DNA of 13,264 nucleotides from Candidatus Roizmanbacteria bacterium. Its GTDB lineage: Bacteria > Patescibacteriota > Microgenomatia > UBA1406 > GWC2-37-13. The notes beneath the pieces are model-generated. The model was given only the letters and a program-made list of their open reading frames with translations, did no database searches and was not told the origin of the DNA. Below, in pieces: positions 5,735-11,467 of this stretch (positions are counted from its first letter, which is position 1; each line of letters starts with the position of its first letter). Both the position numbers and the translations under genes were made by a program. Location of the stretch: positions 1 through 13,264 of the forward strand of contig JANLIS010000018.1 of the NCBI GenBank assembly GCA_024653985.1, read 5' to 3'.

Positions 5735-7384
5735 TTAAGATTTAATCTTCTTGTATATCCTAATAACCGGGTGATCAAATACTGTCCATGTTTCCTCTGC
5801 GTTTTCGTCATTAAATGACAGACACTTTTCATTATAGAAGGGCAAACAAATTTTTGGGAAGGATTCAAACTCAGCAACTTTTTCATATCCTAATTTTCCG
5901 TTAAATAAATATCTGTAATATTCTCCAAGGATCGGATATCTTTCTGCCGGGTGATTTGCAAAGACCCTTCTTGAGGGAATAAAAATATAGTCGGCCTTAA
6001 TTAAATGATTGTTCAGCTCCGAACGGAGAACTTTATTTTCGTCAAGGTCGTAAAAATTAAAGGAAATAACATTATAATTGTTCAATTGCTCCATTGTTCC
6101 ATTACTAATAGGGATATCAACAACATTGGCCGTCTCTGAAAGAATATAAGAATTATTCGGAACATTTTTATAGATCCATTTTGATGCTTGAAAACGCACA
6201 TCCTGATTTTGATAAATCGAAAGATAGGCAACTCCAGGAATAATTGCTAACATTGTCATTCCCGCGAAGGCGGGAATCCAGAATTTATGATTTAGTTTGG
6301 AAATAAGATTTAATAAAAACAATACAGAAAATATTAATATTAATGGAAACACCGGCGCCATAAACCGACTCCACTTTGCATAAATAATTGCACTGGGAAT
6401 AAAATATATTAAAAATGCAAAACGCAGTAAATTTGTTTTCCTGTCCTTCCAATTAGCTCCAATTAGACCCATAAGTCCCATTAAAAATACTGGCCAACCA
6501 AGAGCATATGAAAATACTTTTTCAAACTGAAATAAAATAGGTTGTGTTTTAAAAAATTGCCTTGTGTAAAAAACTAAAGACCTTCCTAAGGCTACGTTTG
6601 ATTCATAATTCATTGAGCTAATAAAATCTTTAAAATTTATGAAATTGTGGGGTGAAAATAACACCACAAAAATTATTGTCAACATTCCAAATTTAACTAG
6701 ATTTTTATATCTATCCCACGATCGTAGACTAGATAATATAGTAATTAGCGGAACAATAATAAATATTATTGAAGAAACTTTCGTTGCTACTGCCAACCCA
6801 GAAACTAAAGCCAGCCATACAACTGACGCAGTTGTACGGCGCTCAAACATTAGCATTGATAAATAGACAATCAAACTATAAAACAACATTAACAAAGATT
6901 CCGTCGTGCCAAAGTGTGAAAATTGAATAAAGAAAGGTGAAAAAATAATAATTATCAAACTAAATAATTGAAAATTAAATTTTGAAAATTTATTGAAAAT
7001 TGAAAATTGAAAATTAAAAATTATAGATTTAATTATCTTTAATAAAATAAGAGCATTAATTATCGAAGCTATTGCTGATATTATCCTCAAACTAATGGTT
7101 GCTTCTAGCTTTAAGAAATAAGCAATTAGATAGCCCAAATAAAGTGGAAACTGTCCATAAGCAAAAAAATGTGGATTAAAGCACTCCTTTAGATTTGAAA
7201 ATTGAAAATTGAAAATTGAAAATTCGCACTTCAACCCTTGAATTGCGGCTACCATATTTCGTTCATCAGGATGCATTGGATATGGCAGACCCCAGTCAAG
7301 ATTTATAAATCTGGAATAGACCAATATGCCAATAACTATGAACCAAATTATAAATGAAAAAACTTTACCGTTGATTTTTTTCAT
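5735..7384 (-). CDS. GT39/PMT-like membrane glycosyltransferase (ArnT-type fold)
   Basis: The 549-residue protein has about ten or more membrane segments followed by a soluble C-terminal part (about 394-549). After the first segment, LDWGLPYPMHPDER (29-42) places the acidic pair in the first extracytoplasmic loop, where GT39/PMT enzymes keep their catalytic Asp/Glu; HPDE recurs in CPR relatives. Such enzymes move a sugar from a polyprenyl-phosphate carrier onto protein or lipid at the outer membrane face; the acceptor here is unknown. The sequence is interrupted by repeat-derived peptides: FNFQF-type runs at 54-63 and 123-141 encoded by heptanucleotide repeats, and WIPAFAGMT at 369-377 encoded by a GC-rich palindrome. 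All keep the frame. It diverges from rpsF with a 30-bp gap. Confidence 0.85.
   Translation of the reverse strand: MKKINGKVFSFIIWFIVIGILVYSRFINLDWGLPYPMHPDERNMVAAIQGLKCEFSIFNFQFSNLKECFNPHFFAYGQFPLYLGYLIAYFLKLEATISLRIISAIASIINALILLKIIKSIIFNFQFSIFNKFSKFNFQLFSLIIIIFSPFFIQFSHFGTTESLLMLFYSLIVYLSMLMFERRTTASVVWLALVSGLAVATKVSSIIFIIVPLITILSSLRSWDRYKNLVKFGMLTIIFVVLFSPHNFINFKDFISSMNYESNVALGRSLVFYTRQFFKTQPILFQFEKVFSYALGWPVFLMGLMGLIGANWKDRKTNLLRFAFLIYFIPSAIIYAKWSRFMAPVFPLILIFSVLFLLNLISKLNHKFWIPAFAGMTMLAIIPGVAYLSIYQNQDVRFQASKWIYKNVPNNSYILSETANVVDIPISNGTMEQLNNYNVISFNFYDLDENKVLRSELNNHLIKADYIFIPSRRVFANHPAERYPILGEYYRYLFNGKLGYEKVAEFESFPKICLPFYNEKCLSFNDENAEETWTVFDHPVIRIYKKIKS
6258..6277. repeat. Palindromic element inserted in the glycosyltransferase gene
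   Basis: ATTCCCGC (6258-6265) and GCGGGAAT (6270-6277) form an 8-bp stem around GAAG, with TCC following. Read on the minus strand it encodes WIPAFAGMT, a peptide that this type of palindromic repeat gives in many unrelated bacteria. It is GC-rich against an AT-rich gene and falls in a short loop between predicted membrane segments. Confidence 0.75.
6968..7013. repeat. Heptanucleotide TTGAAAA repeat cluster in the glycosyltransferase gene
   Basis: Three tandem TTGAAAA units lie at 6993-7013 and two further single units upstream (6968-6974 and 6982-6988), separated by degenerate spacers. They encode the Phe/Asn/Gln-rich residues about 123-141 on the minus strand. Confidence 0.75.
7195..7222. 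repeat. Four tandem TTGAAAA units in the glycosyltransferase gene
   Basis: Four perfect 7-bp units in a row lie within the first 65 codons of the minus-strand gene, encoding FSIFNFQF-like residues (about 55-63). Because 7 is not a multiple of 3, gain or loss of one unit would shift the reading frame. Confidence 0.85.
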
Positions 7385-7414
7385 GTTTGTTAGTATTATA
7401 TTACAGATAAATAT
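7385..7414. promoter_or_regulatory. 30-bp divergent promoter region (glycosyltransferase / rpsF)
   Basis: Only 30 bp separate the two start codons. On the minus strand TATAAT (complement of 7395-7400) ends ten bases before the ATG at 7384. On the plus strand TATATT (7397-7402) ends twelve bases before the ATG at 7415. The two -10 boxes overlap, so transcription in the two directions should compete, and both leaders must be very short. Neither gene has a Shine-Dalgarno sequence. Confidence 0.5.
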
Positions 7415-7675
7415 ATGAAATATGAACTAACTTTTTTAACCAAGGAAGAGACTGAACTAAAAAATATCAAGGATCTGATAGAATCCTACAAAGGTAAGGT
7501 CACTAAAGAGGAAAAATGGGGAGAAAAGACTTTAGCCTATTCCATAAAGAAAAATCACACAGCTTTATATTTTAATTTTCAGTTTGAGATCGATAAGAAA
7601 AATATTTTAGAATTAAAAAATAAATTTAATTTGAACGAAAAGATCTTAAGATATCTATTATTAGTCAGGGAATAA
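7415..7675 (+). CDS. rpsF: 30S ribosomal protein bS6
   Basis: The 86-residue protein is shorter than the usual 95-130 but covers the whole bS6 fold. It opens with YELTFL and has the central EEKWGEKTLAYSIKKNHTALYFNFQFE (32-58), matching the family's W-G-x-R-x-L-A-Y-x-I-x-K signature with Lys in place of Arg. It closes with the strand ILRYLLLVRE. The long C-terminal tail of other bacteria is missing, in keeping with the compact ribosomes of CPR bacteria. bS6 binds 16S rRNA with bS18, encoded two genes downstream. It is first in the rpsF-ssb-rpsR operon; ssb follows after four bases. Confidence 0.95.
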   Translation: MKYELTFLTKEETELKNIKDLIESYKGKVTKEEKWGEKTLAYSIKKNHTALYFNFQFEIDKKNILELKNKFNLNEKILRYLLLVRE

Positions 7676-7679
7676 TATT

Positions 7680-8156
7680 ATGGCGAGCCGATCGTTAAAC
7701 CGAATTGTTTTGATTGGAAATCTGACACGGGACCCAGAATTGAAATATACGCCGGCAGGAACCGCAGTATGCACATTTAGCATTGCGACCAATCGAAGCT
7801 GGACGACTAATGACGGTCAAACCAAAGAAGAGGTCCAATATCACAGAGTAGTTGCTTGGCAAAAACTCGCAGAACTTTGTGGAAAATTATTGAATAAAGG
7901 TCGAAAAGTATTTGCAGAAGGAAGAATGACATACAGAACGTTTACAGGAAAGGATGGCATTCAAAGAACGATCGCGGAAATCGTCCTTGATGATTTTATC
8001 GTCTTCGGAGAAGGAAAGAAAATGTCAGAAACCGTTTCGACAGATAAAAAATCAGAGACGATGTCCGAACATGAAGAAGTTGCAGTCAAGTCGGAAGAAG
8101 TTAAAATGGAGTCATCAAAAGAGGAGACGGTCAACCCGGATGATATCCCGTTTTGA
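7680..8156 (+). CDS. ssb: Single-stranded DNA-binding protein
   Basis: 158 residues. The OB-fold domain (about 1-112) begins with SLNRIVLIGNLTRDPELKYTP and includes VQYHRVVAWQKLAELCGKLL and EGRMTYRTF, all typical of bacterial SSB. An acidic disordered linker (113-152) leads to the conserved tip DDIPF, which docks replication and repair proteins. SSB coats single-stranded DNA as a tetramer. It lies between rpsF and rpsR as in many bacteria. An AGGGA eight bases before the ATG is the best Shine-Dalgarno-like sequence in the window, fitting an internal cistron. Confidence 0.97.
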   Translation: MASRSLNRIVLIGNLTRDPELKYTPAGTAVCTFSIATNRSWTTNDGQTKEEVQYHRVVAWQKLAELCGKLLNKGRKVFAEGRMTYRTFTGKDGIQRTIAEIVLDDFIVFGEGKKMSETVSTDKKSETMSEHEEVAVKSEEVKMESSKEETVNPDDIPF

Positions 8157-8160
8157 GCCT

Positions 8161-8242
8161 AAAGTCTTTAAAGTCCTTAAAGTTCATAAAGTCAAATACT
8201 TTATAAACTTTATAGACATTATAAACTTTATAAACTAATTAA
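8161..8242. repeat. Inverted tandem array of 9-bp units between ssb and rpsR
   Basis: The gap is built almost wholly of 9-bp units. Four are AAAGTCTTT, AAAGTCCTT, AAAGTTCAT, AAAGTCAAA (8161-8196). After one T come ACTTTATAA, ACTTTATAG, ACATTATAA, ACTTTATAA, ACTAATTAA (8198-8242). The second half is the reverse complement of the AAAGT core, so the arrays face each other, the same design as at 2612-2797 with a different unit. Confidence 0.8.
8229..8234 (+). promoter_or_regulatory. Possible -10 box giving a leaderless rpsR transcript
   Basis: TATAAA ends nine bases before the rpsR ATG, the spacing seen at other genes here. It has no upstream TG and is part of the 9-bp repeat array, so it may be coincidental. 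Confidence 0.3.
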
Positions 8243-8243
8243 T

Positions 8244-8453
8244 ATGAATAAATGTTTTTTTTGTCAGTTTAAGGCTGATCCAAGCTTTAAGGACATCGAT
8301 AATTTGCAAAAATTTATCACACCGAGAAAGAAGATCTTGAATAGAGAAAAAACCAATGTCTGTGCCAAACATCAAAGAATGCTAACCAAAGAGTTAAAAT
8401 ATGCTCGTTATTTAGCTCTGCTTCCTTACGTTTCTTATCAGGGTTTGCGTTGA
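8244..8453 (+). CDS. rpsR: 30S ribosomal protein bS18, zinc-ribbon (C+) form
   Basis: 69 residues, close to normal length for bS18. The core IDNLQKFITPRKKILNREKT (18-37), HQRMLTKELKYARYLALLPY (43-62) is typical, binding 16S rRNA next to bS6 on the platform of the small subunit. Cys4, Cys7 (CFFC), Cys40 and His43 (CAKH) form the set of zinc ligands that marks the C+ type of bS18, as in mycobacterial S18-1. No rplI (bL9) follows, although it is the usual next gene; the next gene is unrelated. That absence agrees with reports that Microgenomates lack bL9. Confidence 0.95.
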   Translation: MNKCFFCQFKADPSFKDIDNLQKFITPRKKILNREKTNVCAKHQRMLTKELKYARYLALLPYVSYQGLR

Positions 8454-8467
8454 GCATTTTTTCTTCA

Positions 8468-8473
8468 TATAAT
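8468..8473 (+). promoter_or_regulatory. -10 box, near-leaderless, for the 8482 operon
   Basis: A perfect TATAAT ends eight bases before the ATG at 8482, in the 28-bp gap after rpsR. There is no upstream TG and no convincing -35 (TTTGCG at 18 bp). It would drive the three-gene operon 8482-10840. Confidence 0.5.
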
Positions 8474-8481
8474 AAATTGTT

Positions 8482-9195
8482 ATGCTCATAACCGTTCCAT
8501 TAACTATTACTGATCATTGCCTATTGAAGGAAGGTCAGGATGTTGATTTTGAAACTCCATTTTTGAAAAAAAAGACGGAGTCAGAAGTAAGTATCTCAAT
8601 TGCAAAAAATCTAAATGTTTCTCCTCAAAAGATTTTTCATTATCTAAAAAAGTTTGTTGGTGAAACAATTGAAAAGGATGAAACTTTGGCCGTCAATAAA
8701 GGAATTTTTTCCACAAAAAAGATAATTTCCAAATATTCGGGTTTGATCAAGGAAATAAATCATTCTGATGGGACCATCACTATACTCAGTCGGGAAGAGA
8801 CCGAAAATACAATTAACTCATTTTTTAAAGGCAAGGTAAATAAGATCAAAAAAAATGAAATATCTATAGAGGTAGACAAAGGAGAGCAATTTCCGGGTAA
8901 AAATATTGGTCAAAGTTTTGGAGGGAAAACTTTTTATGCCGACGAGGATCGTGATTTTAACTCAGAAAATGTTTTTAACAGTATTATAGTTTGTGAAAAT
9001 ATGTCATCGTATTATAGATCTAAAGCTGAGGCTCTCGGCTGCAGGGGTTTCTTGAGCCTATCTAAGTTAACCGAAGATTCTGGAATTCCATATGCGCAAT
9101 TAAAAAACATAAACGACTATAAAAAGATCATTAAAGCAAAATTTTCCTATTGTACTATACTCAACAGTTCAGGTATGATTTACTTTTATCAATGA
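8482..9195 (+). CDS. Unrecognised protein with a lipoyl/barrel-sandwich-like segment
   Basis: I do not recognise this 237-residue protein. It has no signal peptide or membrane segment. Residues 33-57 look helical (SEVSISIAKNLNVSPQKI). VGETIEKDETLA (59-70) followed by ISKYSGLIKEI (82-92) matches the two half-motifs of biotinyl/lipoyl-like barrel-sandwich hybrid folds, but the modified Lys motif is absent. A second beta-rich part (about 112-150) contains GKVNKIKKNEISIEV. The C-terminal part (165-237) looks alpha/beta, with IIVCENMSSYYRSKAEALGCRGFLSL. Its stop overlaps the start of the CtpA gene (ATGA), so the two are probably translationally coupled and may act together. The start at 8482 is supported by the TATAAT eight bases upstream. 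Confidence 0.85.
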   Translation: MLITVPLTITDHCLLKEGQDVDFETPFLKKKTESEVSISIAKNLNVSPQKIFHYLKKFVGETIEKDETLAVNKGIFSTKKIISKYSGLIKEINHSDGTITILSREETENTINSFFKGKVNKIKKNEISIEVDKGEQFPGKNIGQSFGGKTFYADEDRDFNSENVFNSIIVCENMSSYYRSKAEALGCRGFLSLSKLTEDSGIPYAQLKNINDYKKIIKAKFSYCTILNSSGMIYFYQ

Positions 9196-10394
9196 AAAAC
9201 AATAAGCTAACCAACTTTCTTTTATTGCTGTCATTCATTGTTCTTATTTTTGGAAGCGGCTATAAGTTAGGGGAATATAAAAGCCGTTTTACCTCTTCAA
9301 ATCCGATAAGTATTGGTCAAAATCCTAATGTAAATTTTGACCTTTTCTGGGAAACATGGAGTAAATTACAGGAAAGATATGTTGATCAAAAAAAATTAGA
9401 TCCCAAAAAAATGTATATGGGCGCCATCAAAGGTATGGTAGCGTCAGTAGATGATCCTTATACGTTTTTCTTGACACCAGATGAAAACAGGCAAACTAAA
9501 GATGATCTTGGAGGAAAGTTCGAGGGTATAGGTGCGCAGCTTGGATTAAAGGATGGCCGTATCATAATCATTTCTCCGTTGAAAGATTCTCCTGCTGAAA
9601 AGGCCGGAGTAAAACCTGGAGATTATATTAATAAGGTCGACGATGTTCCTACAAATAAATGGACACTCTCCCAGGCGGTTTCAAAAATTAGGGGACCGAA
9701 AGATACCAAGGTTAAGTTAACCTTGGAAAGGAACAGTAAAGAGGTCAACGTAGTTATCGTCAGACAACAAATTGTCGTCGCTTCAGTTGAACTTAATTAT
9801 GAAAAAAAGATCGCAATCCTTAAGGTTAACCAATTCGGAGATAATACGAATGATGAATGGAACAAGTCCGTCCAGGACATCAGTGGTAAATGGGCAAACA
9901 AACAGGTTACCGGTATCGTGCTTGACCTACGAGATAATCCAGGCGGATATTTGGACAGCTCAGTATATTTGGCATCAGAATTTTTGCCTTTGGGAAAACT
10001 TGTTGTCAAACAGGAGGCAACTTTGTACGGTGATAAAGAATATCGGGTTTCAAGGATCGGAATACTAAAAGATATTCCGGTCGTCGTATTGATCAACAAA
10101 GGTTCAGCATCGGCTTCAGAGATTTTGGCCGGTGCCCTCAGAGACTATAATCGAGCACAATTGGTTGGTGAAAAAAGCTTTGGAAAAGGATCTGTCCAGG
10201 AAGCTTTGGATCTCAAGGAAGGGGCCGGATTACACGTGACTGTTGCCAAATGGGTTTTACCAAACGGCGATTGGATTAACAGTAAAGGAATTGAGCCAAA
10301 AATCAAAATTGTCAATGAAATTAAAGAAGGTAATACAATTACTAAGGAAGCTGATAAACAACTTGAAAAAGCAATTGAACTATTAACAAAATAG
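9192..10394 (+). CDS. ctpA: S41 family C-terminal processing peptidase (CtpA/Prc type)
   Basis: A 400-residue secreted, membrane-anchored serine protease that cleaves proteins near their C-termini. An N-terminal anchor (7-24) is followed by the S41 N-terminal helices with DDPYTFFLTP (87-96). The PDZ domain lies at about 107-192 (FEGIGAQLGL, SPAEKAGVKPGD), and the catalytic domain contains LDLRDNPGGYLDSSV (244-258). By spacing to E. coli Prc (S430/K455/Q459), the catalytic residues are Ser307 (GSASASEI), Lys332 (FGKG) and Gln336. I chose the ATG at 9192 over one at 9150: it overlaps the upstream stop as ATGA and puts the anchor at the N-terminus, whereas the earlier start adds 14 residues that run inside the upstream gene. 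The orphan PDZ gene follows after two bases. Confidence 0.96.
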   Translation: MKNNKLTNFLLLLSFIVLIFGSGYKLGEYKSRFTSSNPISIGQNPNVNFDLFWETWSKLQERYVDQKKLDPKKMYMGAIKGMVASVDDPYTFFLTPDENRQTKDDLGGKFEGIGAQLGLKDGRIIIISPLKDSPAEKAGVKPGDYINKVDDVPTNKWTLSQAVSKIRGPKDTKVKLTLERNSKEVNVVIVRQQIVVASVELNYEKKIAILKVNQFGDNTNDEWNKSVQDISGKWANKQVTGIVLDLRDNPGGYLDSSVYLASEFLPLGKLVVKQEATLYGDKEYRVSRIGILKDIPVVVLINKGSASASEILAGALRDYNRAQLVGEKSFGKGSVQEALDLKEGAGLHVTVAKWVLPNGDWINSKGIEPKIKIVNEIKEGNTITKEADKQLEKAIELLTK

Positions 10395-10396
10395 TT

Positions 10397-10840
10397 ATGA
10401 AAAAACTTCTGTTGGTTTTATTGGGAATAGTTGTGGTAGTGGTGGTCATCCAAAAATTTGGATTGTTAAATTATTTTTTTAAGACTCCTAGCAAACCTTT
10501 AATAAAAAAACAGACATCAGATACCTTATCTACAGAACCATCACGAGCAATTGATTATCCCTTGATAGGTATCTATTACAAAATGATCGACAAACAAACA
10601 GCTGATCAAAATGGACTTACTGAAGGTGCTTATGTCACCCAGGTAATTAAAGATTCACCGGCAGAAAAATCTGATATCCGGGAAGAGGATGTTATTACCG
10701 AAATTGATAGTCGAATAATTACAGACCTTGACAAACAATCTATTTACAACCTAATTTCAACATTAAAATCTGGAACAAAAATAAGCTTAAAGATTTGGAG
10801 AAATAAAGAAATAAAAAATATCATAGTTATTCTTGAATAA
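10397..10840 (+). CDS. Membrane-anchored orphan PDZ-domain protein
   Basis: 147 residues: one N-terminal membrane anchor (LLLVLLGIVVVVVVI, 4-18), a linker (19-53) and a single PDZ domain (about 55-146). The PDZ resembles that of HtrA/DegQ proteases: the Y-P-L-I-G-I-Y-Y-like entry, GLTEGAYVTQVIKDSPAEKSDIREEDVITEID, and the C-terminal strand ISLKIWRNKE. No trypsin-like domain precedes it, and no Ser/His/Asp triad is possible. It follows ctpA by two bases and must be in the same operon. A role as a substrate-binding or adaptor partner for CtpA on the same membrane face is an inference; it could also be a remnant of an HtrA gene. Confidence 0.88.
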   Translation: MKKLLLVLLGIVVVVVVIQKFGLLNYFFKTPSKPLIKKQTSDTLSTEPSRAIDYPLIGIYYKMIDKQTADQNGLTEGAYVTQVIKDSPAEKSDIREEDVITEIDSRIITDLDKQSIYNLISTLKSGTKISLKIWRNKEIKNIIVILE

Positions 10841-10842
10841 GT

Positions 10843-10878
10843 GACCCAACATACTTGGATGTCTTTCATCTTTTTTTT
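10843..10878 (+). terminator. Candidate intrinsic terminator of the ctpA operon
   Basis: GAC and CCAA (10843-10849) pair with TTGG (10855-10858) and GTC (10861-10863) across a 5-base loop, with an AT bulge. Seven mixed bases follow, then eight Ts (10871-10878). It begins two bases after the stop of the PDZ gene. The bulge and the distance to the T-run make it weak. Confidence 0.4.
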
Positions 10879-10884
10879 GCTGTT

Positions 10885-10932
10885 TTAACAAACTAAACAG
10901 CCACTTTTGTAGGTTATAATCAGCAGACAAAT
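10885..10932. repeat. Direct repeat, copy 1, upstream of the nonapeptide-repeat gene
   Basis: This 48-bp stretch matches 11387-11434 at 38 of 48 positions without gaps (offset 502). It includes 17 identical bases centred on TTTTGTAGGTTATAA and ends in GACAAAT. Both copies are preceded by a T-run. This copy holds TATAAT at 10915-10920 and a 7-bp stem GCTGTTT/AAACAGC at 10879-10901. Confidence 0.65.
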
Positions 10933-10971
10933 GTTTAATAGTATTTTATGATTGAATAATTATTAATTATT

Positions 10972-10980
10972 TGTTTTAAT
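10972..10980 (+). promoter_or_regulatory. Extended -10 promoter, near-leaderless, for the 10990 gene
   Basis: TGTTTTAAT (TGn plus TTTAAT, 5/6) ends nine bases before the ATG at 10990, exactly the geometry at 1719-1727 and 4193-4201. An alternative TATAAT at 10915-10920 would give a leader of about 60 bases. Confidence 0.45.
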
Positions 10981-10989
10981 TTAAACACT

Positions 10990-11304
10990 ATGATCACTGA
11001 TGCAGATATTAAAAAAATTAAAAAAGCATTGACTAAAACATTTCTAACAAAAGAAGATGCAAAAAATTTTGCAACTAAAGATGATTTAAAAAGTTTTTTA
11101 ACTAAAGAAGATGGAAAAAGATTTGCTACCAAAGATGATTTGAAAAACTATGCTACTAGGGATGATCTTGTCAGTTTTAAAGATAGTATTCTTAGTGAGA
11201 TTATTAAACTTCGAGAAGATATTGAAGTAGTTATTGGTTACAGAGATATGATTGAAAATCATGATCAACGAATCGAAAAACTCGAAACCACCGTTTATCA
11301 GTAA
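10990..11304 (+). CDS. Nonapeptide-repeat coiled-coil protein (TKxDLK repeats)
   Basis: 104 residues with no membrane segment or known catalytic motif. After a short helix (1-18) come five nine-residue repeats: LTKEDAKNF, ATKDDLKSF, LTKEDGKRF, ATKDDLKNY, ATRDDLVSF (19-63). A heptad-like helix follows (64-104: SEIIKLREDIEVV, HDQRIEKLETTV), likely a coiled coil that oligomerises. Proteins with ATKDDLK-type repeats occur in many bacteria and phages as hypotheticals; I know no function. The gene is bracketed by two copies of a 48-bp direct repeat (10885 and 11387), so it may have arrived or been duplicated as a unit. It starts under an extended -10. Confidence 0.8.
   Translation: MITDADIKKIKKALTKTFLTKEDAKNFATKDDLKSFLTKEDGKRFATKDDLKNYATRDDLVSFKDSILSEIIKLREDIEVVIGYRDMIENHDQRIEKLETTVYQ
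11044..11178 (+). repeat. Five in-frame 27-bp repeats encoding the nonapeptides
   Basis: The DNA repeats every 27 bases and more strongly every 54 (LTKED... then ATKDD...). Third-codon positions have diverged between units, so the array is not newly expanded. Confidence 0.75.
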
Positions 11305-11386
11305 TTGATTTATTGGATTTTATACAATTTATCAAATATATTCGTGCTTAAATTAATAAAGTATCTATCGCCATTTTTTTCCTTCC

Positions 11387-11434
11387 TTAACAACCCAAAA
11401 ACTTACTTTTGTAGGTTATAAGCGACTGACAAAT
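11387..11434. repeat. Direct repeat, copy 2, upstream of the TrpR-like gene
   Basis: Partner of 10885-10932, 38 of 48 bases identical. The shared core contains TATAAG at 11417-11422, a possible -10 that would give the TrpR-like gene a leader of about 37 bases containing most of operator 1. The rest of the 11305-11465 gap holds a weak imperfect hairpin (11308-11334, TTGAT/ATCAA arms) and AT-rich sequence. Confidence 0.65.
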
Positions 11435-11438
11435 AAAT

Positions 11439-11467
11439 TGTTACACTGTAACATTACGGTGTAACAT
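11439..11467. promoter_or_regulatory. Operator candidate 1, overlapping the TrpR-like start codon
   Basis: TGTTACAC (11439-11446) and GTGTAACA (11459-11466) are exact inverted arms 12 bp apart. Inside lies a second, tighter palindrome, TGTTAC-ACT-GTAACA (11439-11453). The three GTAAC/GTTAC half-sites could seat two repressor dimers side by side. The right arm includes the A of the ATG at 11466. A 27/29-identical copy lies at 11917-11945. Confidence 0.7.

Noticed and set aside
9150..9191. An earlier ATG for the CtpA gene at 9150
   Set aside because: It adds 14 polar residues before the membrane anchor and lies within the upstream gene. The ATG at 9192 overlaps the upstream stop as ATGA and gives a normal anchor.
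9772..10099. Open frames on both strands inside ctpA
   Set aside because: They fall within the S41 catalytic domain, which is intact in its own frame.
10397..10840. Truncated HtrA protease pseudogene
   Set aside because: It has its own anchor, linker and intact PDZ with a proper start two bases after ctpA, so it reads as a designed small protein; the fragment idea is kept only as an alternative.
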